DNA of 64,000 nt from Roseiarcus fermentans (GTDB lineage: Bacteria > Pseudomonadota > Alphaproteobacteria > Rhizobiales > Beijerinckiaceae), in the NCBI RefSeq assembly GCF_003315135.1, contig NZ_QNRK01000001.1, positions 317,458 to 381,457 on the forward strand. Reading direction: 5' to 3'. The notes under the pieces were generated by a model. It saw only the letters and a program-made list of their open reading frames with translations, was not told the origin of the DNA and searched no databases. Below, piece after piece: positions 55,311-62,312 of this stretch; position 1 is the first letter of the stretch; each line of letters begins with the position of its first letter. The position numbers were made by a program, and so were the translations under genes.

Positions 55311-55702
55311 CCGCGGCAACCCGGCAACGCGCTCCGGCGGTCTCCAGCCGGGGCGCGTGGAGATCGCCTGCGCCGAATACCGGCCGAGGCCGGCCGGCGT
55401 CATGTCAAGTCAAGGCGCGGACATATATCCCGCCCTACACCTTTGCGCATCGCTCTATTTGCGCCGTTCTGCCTTCAATTAGCGATATAGAGGGCTATAT
55501 GACCAATAGTATTATTGGCGTAACTGAAACGACCGAATGCGGTAAACAGTTGCCGGTCTTATCGACCCAATTGGATTGCCGCATCGCCTCATTAGACATC
55601 TATTCTGCAATGAGAACATAGTCTTAAGTGCTGGTCGCGCCGAACGTGCGCGCTTTCGAACCCAACAGTCAGCAATTTCCTTTTTCAATTCAGGAGGACA
55701 CC
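55311..55702. promoter_or_regulatory. AT-rich leader of the Gly-Asn gene cluster with a CCAATA palindrome
   Basis: The region from about 55425 to 55700 is AT-rich and has no recognisable gene. CCAATA-GTAT-TATTGG at 55503-55518 is a perfect 6-bp inverted repeat, the kind of site bound by LuxR/NarL or MarR-like dimers. It ends with AGGAGG at 55692-55697 before the first Gly-Asn gene. Confidence 0.45.
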
Positions 55703-56122
55703 ATGAAGACGCTTCTCGCCGCGACCGCCGCCCTCGCTCTCCTCGCCGCTTCGCCCGCGTTCGCCGTCTCGGTCGGCAGCGGCAACGGCAACGGCAATGG
55801 CAACGTCGGCGCCCTCAACGGCAACGGCAACGGCAACGGCAACGTCGGCGCCGACAACGGCAACGGCAACGGCAATCTCAACAAGGGCATCGGCAACGGC
55901 AACCTGAACGGCAACCTGAACTTCGGCATCGGCAACGGCAATCTCAACGGCAACGCCAACAAGGGCATCCTCAACGGCAACCTCAACGGCAATCTGAACT
56001 TCGGCATCGGCAACGGCGTGGGCAACGGCAACGGCAACCACGGCATCCTCAACGGCAATGTCAACGGCAATCTCAACGCCGGCGTCGGCAACGGCAACGG
56101 CAACGGCAACGCCAACCACTAG
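55703..56122 (+). CDS. Exported Gly-Asn repeat protein 1
   Basis: This 139-residue protein has a Sec signal peptide cleaved near residue 21 (LLAATAALALLAASPAFA). The whole mature part is made of Gly-Asn dipeptides in units such as GNGNGNVGALN, GNLNGNLNFGIGN and GNANKGILN, with no Cys and hardly any charge. The units are irregular multiples of a short N-x-G step, which could build a beta-solenoid or an extended fibre. I know of no named family; the pattern recalls Asn-Gly-rich PPE-MPTR and curlin-like repeats only loosely. AGGAGG precedes the ATG. It is first of four such genes. Confidence 0.8.
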   Translation: MKTLLAATAALALLAASPAFAVSVGSGNGNGNGNVGALNGNGNGNGNVGADNGNGNGNLNKGIGNGNLNGNLNFGIGNGNLNGNANKGILNGNLNGNLNFGIGNGVGNGNGNHGILNGNVNGNLNAGVGNGNGNGNANH

Positions 56123-56165
56123 CCCGCTTTTCGGGCCGTCCCGCGCCGCTCGCGGCGCGGGACGG
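56122..56165 (+). terminator. Hairpins between Gly-Asn genes 1 and 2
   Basis: A small GCCCG/CGGGC hairpin is followed by a perfect 14-bp stem at 56136-56165 (CCGTCCCGCGCCGC with its complement around TC). There is no long T-run, so it may be an mRNA-stabilising or attenuating element rather than a full terminator. Confidence 0.6.
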
Positions 56166-56302
56166 GGAATGACGATTTTCCTCGCGAAGGCGGCGTCTGC
56201 CCCGGCCGCGGCTCGACGCCGACGGCGAGGCTGGCGGAACGAAGGCGTGGCCTCGGAGGCAGACTCGGACTTCTCGCCTTCCTCGAACAAAAGGAAACGA
56301 CG

Positions 56303-56875
56303 ATGTCTTCGACTTCGACCCTGGCGAACGCCATCGTGACGACATCCGTCTGGCTGTCGATGACCGCCGTTGCGCTCGCCGCCGTCCCGCCGTCTTCGTC
56401 GCCGGCCGTTCACAAGGCCGGTCCCGGCATACAGGTCGCCACCAGCGTTGCGAGCGGCAACGGCAACGGCAACGGCAACATCGGAACCGCCAACGGCAAC
56501 GGCAACGGCAACGGCAACGTCGGCCTCACCAACGGCAACGGCAACGGCAACGGCAACGTCGGCACGAGCAACGGCAACGCCAACGGCAATGGCAACGCCG
56601 ACGCCAACGGCAACATCGGCTACGACAACGGCGGCACCGGCAATATCGGCGCCTTCAATGGCCTCAACAATACGAGTGTGACCAGCGGCAACAACAACAT
56701 CGGCGCTGGCAACGGCAACAACAACGGTGGGACTAACAACGGCAACAGCAATATCGGTTCGTACAACGGCAACAACAACGGCAACGGCAACTCGAGTCCG
56801 ACGAGCGGCAACAACAACGGAAATCACAACAAAGGCTCGCTCAACGGCAACGGCAACGGCAACAACAACAAATAA
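56303..56875 (+). CDS. Exported Gly-Asn repeat protein 2
   Basis: This 190-residue protein has a signal-like hydrophobic N-terminus (IVTTSVWLSMTAVALAA), a short Pro/Ser linker with PPSSSPAVHKAGPG, then GNGNGNIGTAN, GNGNGNVGLTN and GNGNGNVGTSN units. The second half is richer in Asn (SGNNNIGAGNGNNNGG, GNNNGNGNSS) and ends GNGNNNK. It is the longest of the four. The ATG at 56303 follows AAAGGAAA. Same strand as and 180 bp downstream of gene 1. Confidence 0.78.
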   Translation: MSSTSTLANAIVTTSVWLSMTAVALAAVPPSSSPAVHKAGPGIQVATSVASGNGNGNGNIGTANGNGNGNGNVGLTNGNGNGNGNVGTSNGNANGNGNADANGNIGYDNGGTGNIGAFNGLNNTSVTSGNNNIGAGNGNNNGGTNNGNSNIGSYNGNNNGNGNSSPTSGNNNGNHNKGSLNGNGNGNNNK

Positions 56876-56937
56876 AGTGGGAAATTCGACGTTTCGCCGA
56901 AGCCGTTCACGACCGAGGCGAGCGCAGACTTCATTCC

Positions 56938-56963
56938 CCCGCCGGCGGGCCTCCGCCGGCGGG
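56938..56963 (+). terminator. Hairpin between Gly-Asn genes 2 and 3
   Basis: CCCGCCGGCGG-GCCT-CCGCCGGCGGG is a perfect 11-bp stem ending 45 bases before gene 3. Without a T-run it looks like a processing or stability element. Confidence 0.6.
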
Positions 56964-57007
56964 TCGAAATGTGGACGGGAGAGAAGAAAGGCAATCAGGA
57001 GTTGGCT

Positions 57008-57385
57008 ATGAATCGCAAGCACATTCTGTTTGGCGCGCTCCTCGCGCTCCTCGTTCCGCTCGCCGCCTACGCAGACGACGGCGCCGGCAACTTCAATGGC
57101 AACTTCAACGTCGGCAACGGCAACGGCAACGGCAACAGCGGAAACAACAACGGCAACTTCAACGTCGGAAACAACAACGGCAACCTGAACGTCGACAGCA
57201 GCAACGGCAACGGGGTGATCGGCAGCAACGTCGGCAACGGCGTCGGCGGCGCGATCGACACGACGACGCCGACGGCGACGCCGCTGTCGACGCCGGTCAC
57301 GCCGCCGCTGTCGACGCCGCTCGCGACGCCCGTCGCGACGCCGCTCGCGGCGCCGTTGTCGCTGCCGAACCTGAACCTGTTCTGA
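57008..57385 (+). CDS. Exported Gly-Asn repeat protein 3 with Thr/Pro tail
   Basis: This 125-residue protein has a clean signal peptide (HILFGALLALLVPLAAYA), then GNFNGNFNVGN, GNGNGNSGNNN and GNLNVDSSN repeats, then a different C-terminus of TPTATPLSTPV-type Thr/Pro/Ala repeats ending LSLPNLNLF. The tail could span the cell wall or be glycosylated. AGGAG six bases before ATG 57008 sets the start. It is 132 bp after gene 2. Confidence 0.78.
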   Translation: MNRKHILFGALLALLVPLAAYADDGAGNFNGNFNVGNGNGNGNSGNNNGNFNVGNNNGNLNVDSSNGNGVIGSNVGNGVGGAIDTTTPTATPLSTPVTPPLSTPLATPVATPLAAPLSLPNLNLF

Positions 57386-57480
57386 GGGGTTTGATCGGGC
57401 GCGGGAGGCGAACCATGACCTTCGATCGCGGCGCCGCGGCGCGTGCACGGCGCGGGCGGGAAGGCTTACGGGAGTTGACC

Positions 57481-57837
57481 ATGAATCGCGTCTATCTTCT
57501 GTTGGTCGCCGGCCTGGCGATCCTCGTCCCCGTCGTTGCGCCGGCGGCGACCGGGACCGGCAACGGCAATGGCAACGGCAACGTCGGCGACAACAACGGC
57601 AACGGAAACAGCGGCAACTTCAACGGCAACGGCAATATCGGAGACAACAACGGCAATCGAAACAGCGGCGACTTCAACGGCAACGGCAACATCGGCAGCA
57701 ATCTGGGCAATGGGTACGGCAGCAACGGCAACGACAATCACGTCGGCCGCTGGCGCTCCGGTCCCGGCCGCGCCTGGACGGCGCCGAGCTGGACGTCTCC
57801 GGGGCCGCACCACACCGGGTGGCGCTGGCGGCGCTGA
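57481..57837 (+). CDS. Exported Gly-Asn repeat protein 4 with basic aromatic tail
   Basis: This 118-residue protein has a signal peptide (YLLLVAGLAILVPVVAPAA), the most regular repeats of the set (GNGNGNVGDNNG, GNGNSGNFNG, GNGNIGDNNG) and a Trp/Arg/His/Pro-rich C-terminus (WRSGPGRAW, HTGWRWRR). Two starts are possible: 57416 (behind GGGAGG) and 57481 (behind GGGAG); the second gives a normal signal peptide. It ends 36 bp before the exporter adaptor gene, so it is very probably co-transcribed with it. Confidence 0.77.
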   Translation: MNRVYLLLVAGLAILVPVVAPAATGTGNGNGNGNVGDNNGNGNSGNFNGNGNIGDNNGNRNSGDFNGNGNIGSNLGNGYGSNGNDNHVGRWRSGPGRAWTAPSWTSPGPHHTGWRWRR

Positions 57838-57873
57838 CGTCGCGAGCCAGTCTTTCGAGGCGGGAGGCGAGAC

Positions 57874-59226
57874 ATGACCATCGGCCGAGCGATCCTGGTG
57901 GCGGCGGCGGGCGGCCTCGCGTGGTCGGGCGGCGCCGACCTTCACTTTCCCAGCATGGGCGGGCTCATGGCGCCGGGCGCCGCCACGCTTGCCTCGCGTT
58001 ACGATCTCGGCGCCGTCGAAGGCGCCGAAATCGTGCGGACTGTCACGGCGACGGGTTCGGTCGCCTCCACGATCAACGTCGAGGTCGGGGCGCAGCTCTC
58101 CGGGCAGATCGTCAAGCTTGCCGCCGACTTCAACGATCCCGTGCGCAAGGGCCAGGTTCTCGCGGAGATCGAGGACAGCTCCTTCCGAGCGCAGGTCGAG
58201 CAGGCCCGCGCCGCGTTCGAGGGCGCCGGGGCCGACGTTCGCGTCGCCGAAGCCAAGCTCGCGCGCGCGATGGCCGACGAAGCCCAGATCGTCACGCAGC
58301 GCAGCGTCCTCTCCGCCCGTCTCGACGCGGCGCGCGGCGCCGCGACGATCGCGCGGCGGGAGGCCGAGCGGAAGTCCGCCCTCCTCGCCAAGAGCGTGAT
58401 CGCCGCCTCCGACGCCGACGACGCGGCTTCGCGCGCCGGCATGGCGGCGGCGAACGAGCGCGAGGCCGAAGCCAATCTCGCCGCGCTCGCCGCGCAGAGC
58501 CAGGGCGCAAAGGCCGACATCGCGCGTGCGAGCGCCGAAGCCGACAGCGCGCGCGCCGCGGTCCGCCGCGCCGCCGCGCAGCTCGAAAACGCCTCCATCG
58601 ACCTCCAGCACACGCGCATCCGCTCGCCGATCGACGGCGTCGTCATCGGGCGGGGAGTCGAGGAAGGGCAGACGCTGGCGTCGACCCTCGAGACGCGCAC
58701 GCTGTTCGTGATCGCCGGAGACTTGCGCCGGATGGAGATCCGCGCCCGGGTCGACGAAAGCGACATCGCGCAGGTCCGGATCGGCGAGCCCGTCACGTTC
58801 ACCGTGGACGCCTATCCGGAGCGGCGTTTCGCGGCGACGGTGAGCCAGATCCGCAAGGACCCGATGGTGATCCAGAACGTGGTCACCTACATCGTCGTGC
58901 TCGCGGCGGCCAACGACGACTACGCCCTTCTGCCCGGGATGACGGTGGTGGCGAAGATCGAGACGGAACGCGCCGTCGCCTCGCGCACGGTTCCGCTCGC
59001 CGCGCTGCGGTTCCATCCGCGCGGCCCGACGTCGGCGGCGGAGCCGAAGGGTTCGGTGGTCTGGACGCTGAAGGACGGCGCGCCGACCCCGGTTGCGGTG
59101 ACGATCGGAAACGACGACGGCGAGCGCGCCGCCGTCACCTCCGGCGATCTCGCCCCGGGCGAGCAGGTCTTGACCGGCGAAGCGCCGCCGGGCCCCGCGC
59201 CAGTCCGGCCGCGGGGCGACGGCTGA
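57874..59226 (+). CDS. MacA/HlyD-type periplasmic adaptor of a tripartite exporter
   Basis: This 450-residue protein has an N-terminal hydrophobic segment, a biotinyl-lipoyl-like half motif (VEVGAQLSGQIVKLAADFNDPVRKGQVLAEI), a long Ala-rich coiled-coil hairpin (about residues 105-240), the second lipoyl half (TRIRSPIDGVVIGRGVEEGQTL) and barrel domains. This is the architecture of MacA and related membrane-fusion proteins that link an inner-membrane ABC pump to TolC. The stop and the ATPase start overlap (59226). No tolC is in the window. Confidence 0.9.
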   Translation: MTIGRAILVAAAGGLAWSGGADLHFPSMGGLMAPGAATLASRYDLGAVEGAEIVRTVTATGSVASTINVEVGAQLSGQIVKLAADFNDPVRKGQVLAEIEDSSFRAQVEQARAAFEGAGADVRVAEAKLARAMADEAQIVTQRSVLSARLDAARGAATIARREAERKSALLAKSVIAASDADDAASRAGMAAANEREAEANLAALAAQSQGAKADIARASAEADSARAAVRRAAAQLENASIDLQHTRIRSPIDGVVIGRGVEEGQTLASTLETRTLFVIAGDLRRMEIRARVDESDIAQVRIGEPVTFTVDAYPERRFAATVSQIRKDPMVIQNVVTYIVVLAAANDDYALLPGMTVVAKIETERAVASRTVPLAALRFHPRGPTSAAEPKGSVVWTLKDGAPTPVAVTIGNDDGERAAVTSGDLAPGEQVLTGEAPPGPAPVRPRGDG

Positions 59227-59939
59227 TGCTGATCTCGGCCCAGGACATCAGCCGCCGCTACGGCGCCGCCGACCTGCCGTTCTTCGCCCTCAGGCCGACG
59301 TCGCTCGAGATCGAGGCCGGCGCCTTCGTGGCCGTGGTCGGCGCGTCCGGATCCGGAAAGTCGACGCTGATGGCGCTGCTCGGGCTGCTCGACCGCCCCT
59401 CGTCCGGCCGCCTCCTGTTCGAGGGCCGGGAGACGACCGCGCTTCGGCCCGATGCGACCGCGCGGATCCGCAATCGCCGGATCGGTTTCATTTTCCAGCA
59501 ATACCACCTCCTCGCCCGCATGACGGTGCTGCGCAACGTCGAGCTGCCGCTCGTCTACGCGGGGGAATCGCCCCGCAACCGGCGCCGGCGCGCCGAGGCG
59601 GCGCTCGAGTCGGTGGGCCTGACGGCCAAATTCCACGCCATGCCGGCGAACCTCAGCGGCGGCGAGCAGCAGCGGGTGGCGATCGCGCGCGCGATCGCCG
59701 CCGACCCGGTCCTGCTGCTCGCCGACGAGCCGACCGGGGCGCTCGACTCGACGTCGGGCGAGGGCGTCCTGGGGCTGATCGAGGCGCTGAACGCGCAAGG
59801 GCGCACGGTGGTCATGGTGACCCACGATTCCGGCGTCGCCGCGCGCGCGCGGCGCGTCATCCGGATGCGGGACGGCGAGATCGTTTCCGACGGGCCGGCG
59901 GACCCGGAGACCCGTCACCCGGAGCGAGCCGCGTCATGA
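59226..59939 (+). CDS. MacB/LolD-type ABC transporter ATP-binding protein
   Basis: This 237-residue ATPase has Walker A GASGSGKST, FIFQQYHLLARMTVLRNVELP, signature LSGGEQQRVAIARAIA, Walker B VLLLADEPTGALDS and VTHDSGVA, all diagnostic of the MacB/LolD/FtsE clade. In MacB proper, ATPase and permease are fused; here they are two genes joined by an ATGA overlap. It powers the permease encoded next. Confidence 0.93.
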   Translation: MLISAQDISRRYGAADLPFFALRPTSLEIEAGAFVAVVGASGSGKSTLMALLGLLDRPSSGRLLFEGRETTALRPDATARIRNRRIGFIFQQYHLLARMTVLRNVELPLVYAGESPRNRRRRAEAALESVGLTAKFHAMPANLSGGEQQRVAIARAIAADPVLLLADEPTGALDSTSGEGVLGLIEALNAQGRTVVMVTHDSGVAARARRVIRMRDGEIVSDGPADPETRHPERAAS

Positions 59940-61165
59940 GGCCTTGGGACGCGCTGCACGCCGCCGCGCTGGCGCTGGTGGAAAACCCGGTGCGCACGCT
60001 CTTGACGCTGCTCGGCGTCATCATCGGCGTCGCCTGCGTCGTCAGCATGGCCGCGATCGGCGCCGGGGCGCAGCAACGCATCAGCGAGGAGATCGGCGCG
60101 TTCGGCGCCAATGTGCTGGTCGTCAATCCCGGGGCGACGCGCAAGGACGGCGTCAGTTCGGCGACCGGCGACCAGAAATCCCTCACCCTCGCCGACGCCG
60201 AGGCGATCGCCGGGCTTGCGACCATCGCGGCCGCCGCGGCGTCGGACTTCGGCAAGGTCCAGGTCGTGGCCAAGAATCGCAACTGGTCGACCACGGTCAA
60301 CGGCACCAACGTCCGGCACTTCGCCATCCGGCAGTGGACCATCGGCTCGGGGCGCGCGTTCTCGCCCGAGGAAGAGGTGTCCGCGGCGAAAGTCGCGGTG
60401 ATCGGCGCGACCGCCGCCGAGCATCTGTTCGGCGCGGACGATCCGATCGGTCAGGTCGTGCGCATTCTCAACACGCCCTTCACCGTGATCGGAGTGATGA
60501 AGCCCAAGGGGATGGCGTTTGGCGGACAGGATCAGGACGACGTCGTGTTCGTCCCGATCGCGGCGGCGGCGGTGCGGCTGATCGGCGGCGCCAACACCGT
60601 CAACCACGACGCCGTGGCCTATATCCTGGCGAGCGCCCGTTCGAGCGACTGGATGGGCTATGCGGTCGACGACGTCACGCGGCTCCTGCGCCAGCGCCAC
60701 GATCGCGGAACCCGCGACGACGACTTCACGGTGACGACCGCCTCCTCCGCCCTGGCGGCCCAGGAATCCTCGACCCGCACCGTCGCGCTGCTGCTCGGTT
60801 CGGTCGCGCTGTTCTCGCTCCTCGTCGGCGGCATCAGCATCATGAACATCATGCTCGTGTGCGTGACCGAGCGCACGCCCGAGATCGGGCTCAGGCTCGC
60901 CATCGGCGCCCGGCCGCGCGACGTCGCGTTTCAGTTTCTGCTCGAAGCGACGGCGCTGAGCGCGCTGGGCGGGCTCGTCGGCGTCATCCTCGGTTCCGTC
61001 GCGGCGGTGATCGTCACGCGGGTGCTCGGTTGGCCGGTCCTCGTCCGGCCCGAGATGGTCGCCGCCGCCCTCGGCCTCGCCGCCGCCTTCGGCGTCGGAT
61101 TCGGCTGGTACCCGGCGTGGCGGGCGTCGCTGCTGCAGCCGGTGGACGCCCTGCGCGCCCGGTAG
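59936..61165 (+). CDS. MacB-type ABC transporter permease
   Basis: This 409-residue protein has an N-terminal helix with LLTLLGVIIGVACVVSMAAIGAG, a large periplasmic MacB_PCD domain (about residues 40-260), and three C-terminal helices with GGISIMNIMLVCVTERTPEIGLRLAIGARPRDV (FtsX/MacB core). MacB-type pumps push periplasmic substrates to TolC by mechanotransmission rather than carrying them across the inner membrane. This suits substrates with Sec signals such as the four upstream Gly-Asn proteins; that pairing is inference. Confidence 0.92.
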   Translation: MRPWDALHAAALALVENPVRTLLTLLGVIIGVACVVSMAAIGAGAQQRISEEIGAFGANVLVVNPGATRKDGVSSATGDQKSLTLADAEAIAGLATIAAAAASDFGKVQVVAKNRNWSTTVNGTNVRHFAIRQWTIGSGRAFSPEEEVSAAKVAVIGATAAEHLFGADDPIGQVVRILNTPFTVIGVMKPKGMAFGGQDQDDVVFVPIAAAAVRLIGGANTVNHDAVAYILASARSSDWMGYAVDDVTRLLRQRHDRGTRDDDFTVTTASSALAAQESSTRTVALLLGSVALFSLLVGGISIMNIMLVCVTERTPEIGLRLAIGARPRDVAFQFLLEATALSALGGLVGVILGSVAAVIVTRVLGWPVLVRPEMVAAALGLAAAFGVGFGWYPAWRASLLQPVDALRAR

Positions 61166-61298
61166 CCGCCGCGAGGACGGCGCCGCCGACGACCGCCGCC
61201 GGCGCCGGAACCACCCTCCGCCGCATCGGCGAAACGCCCTCCGCTTGTATCGGGGCCCAGCTCATCTATCGTCGGGCGCGTCAACTTTGGGAGCCGAC

Positions 61299-62201
61299 AT
61301 GCCTCGCGTCCGCGCCAACGGGATCGACATCGCCTACGAGAGCCTCGGACGGGAGGGCGACCCCGCCATTCTGCTGATCCACGGCCTCGCCACGCCGCTC
61401 ACCGGCTGGCCCGACTCGCTCTGCGACGGCCTCGTCGGGCGCGGGTTCCGGATCGTCCGGTTCGACAACCGCGACATCGGCCGCTCGACCTTCTTTCCCG
61501 AACTCGGGGTCCCGGACATCGGCGCGCTGATGACGACCGCGCGGGCCGGCGGGCAGGCGGCTCCGCCCTATCCGCTCGACGCCATGGCGGCCGACGCCGC
61601 GGGTCTCCTCGACGCGCTCGGGATTGCGCGCGCCCACATCGCCGGCCTCTCGATGGGCGGCATGATCGCCCAGCTCGTCGCCCTGAACCACCCGGAGCGG
61701 GCCGCGAGCCTCGTCTCGATCATGTCCACCACCGGGCGGCGCGGTCTCGAGCCGGCGAAGCCGGAAGCCATGCGCGCGCTCATGGCCGTGCCCGCGAGCG
61801 CGAGTCGCGCCGACCGGCTGGCGACCGCGGTCGCGGCCGTCAGGGCGATCAGCGGCTCCGGCTTCCCGCAGACCGAGGCGGAGCTCGCCGCCTATGTCGG
61901 GCGAAGCATCGACTATACCCCGTTCGATCCGCCCGCGGCGGCGCGCCACATGGCGGCGATCGTCGCCGCGCCGCCGCGCCACGAGCGGCTGAACGGACTC
62001 CGCCTGCCGGCGCTCGTCCTGCACGGCTCGGAGGACCCGGTCATTCCGCCCGCGCACGGCGAGGACACGGCGCTGAGCATTCCCGGCGCGCGGCTCGTGA
62101 TCGTCCCCGGCATGGGCCACGACCTCAAGGAGGCGATGATGCCGACGTGGATCGACGCGATCGGCGATTTTGCGAACGAGGTCGAGGCGACCCGGGCGTG
62201 A
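61299..62201 (+). CDS. Alpha/beta hydrolase
   Basis: This 300-residue protein shows LLIHGLATPLTGW (oxyanion region), the nucleophile elbow GLSMGG, LVLHGSEDPVIPPAHG with the acid, and GMGHD with the catalytic His, so the Ser-Asp-His triad is complete. It belongs to the large esterase/epoxide-hydrolase-like group and the substrate is unknown. The start ATG at 61299 follows GGGAG. It is unrelated by spacing to the exporter (about 130 bp away). Confidence 0.88.
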   Translation: MPRVRANGIDIAYESLGREGDPAILLIHGLATPLTGWPDSLCDGLVGRGFRIVRFDNRDIGRSTFFPELGVPDIGALMTTARAGGQAAPPYPLDAMAADAAGLLDALGIARAHIAGLSMGGMIAQLVALNHPERAASLVSIMSTTGRRGLEPAKPEAMRALMAVPASASRADRLATAVAAVRAISGSGFPQTEAELAAYVGRSIDYTPFDPPAAARHMAAIVAAPPRHERLNGLRLPALVLHGSEDPVIPPAHGEDTALSIPGARLVIVPGMGHDLKEAMMPTWIDAIGDFANEVEATRA

Positions 62202-62312
62202 CGAGCGAACCGGCGGCGGTCGCGCCGGTCTCGTTGCCTGCCGCGCCCGCGGCTCGTAGAACGAGAGAGCCGGGACGGAGCGTTCTCGGCCGCGGGAAGC
62301 GGGAGATCCGCA

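Noticed and set aside
55685-57448. Long minus-strand frames rich in Val-Ala or Pro-Leu repeats over the Gly-Asn genes
   Set aside because: They are the complement of the GGCAAC repeats (GTTGCC gives Val-Ala, other frames give Pro-Leu). They lack ribosome sites, and the plus-strand genes have signal peptides and ribosome sites.
55703-57837. Possible CRISPR array or satellite in the repeated DNA
   Set aside because: There are no uniform spacers or constant repeat length. Repeats are in-frame GGCAAC codons within signal-peptide proteins.
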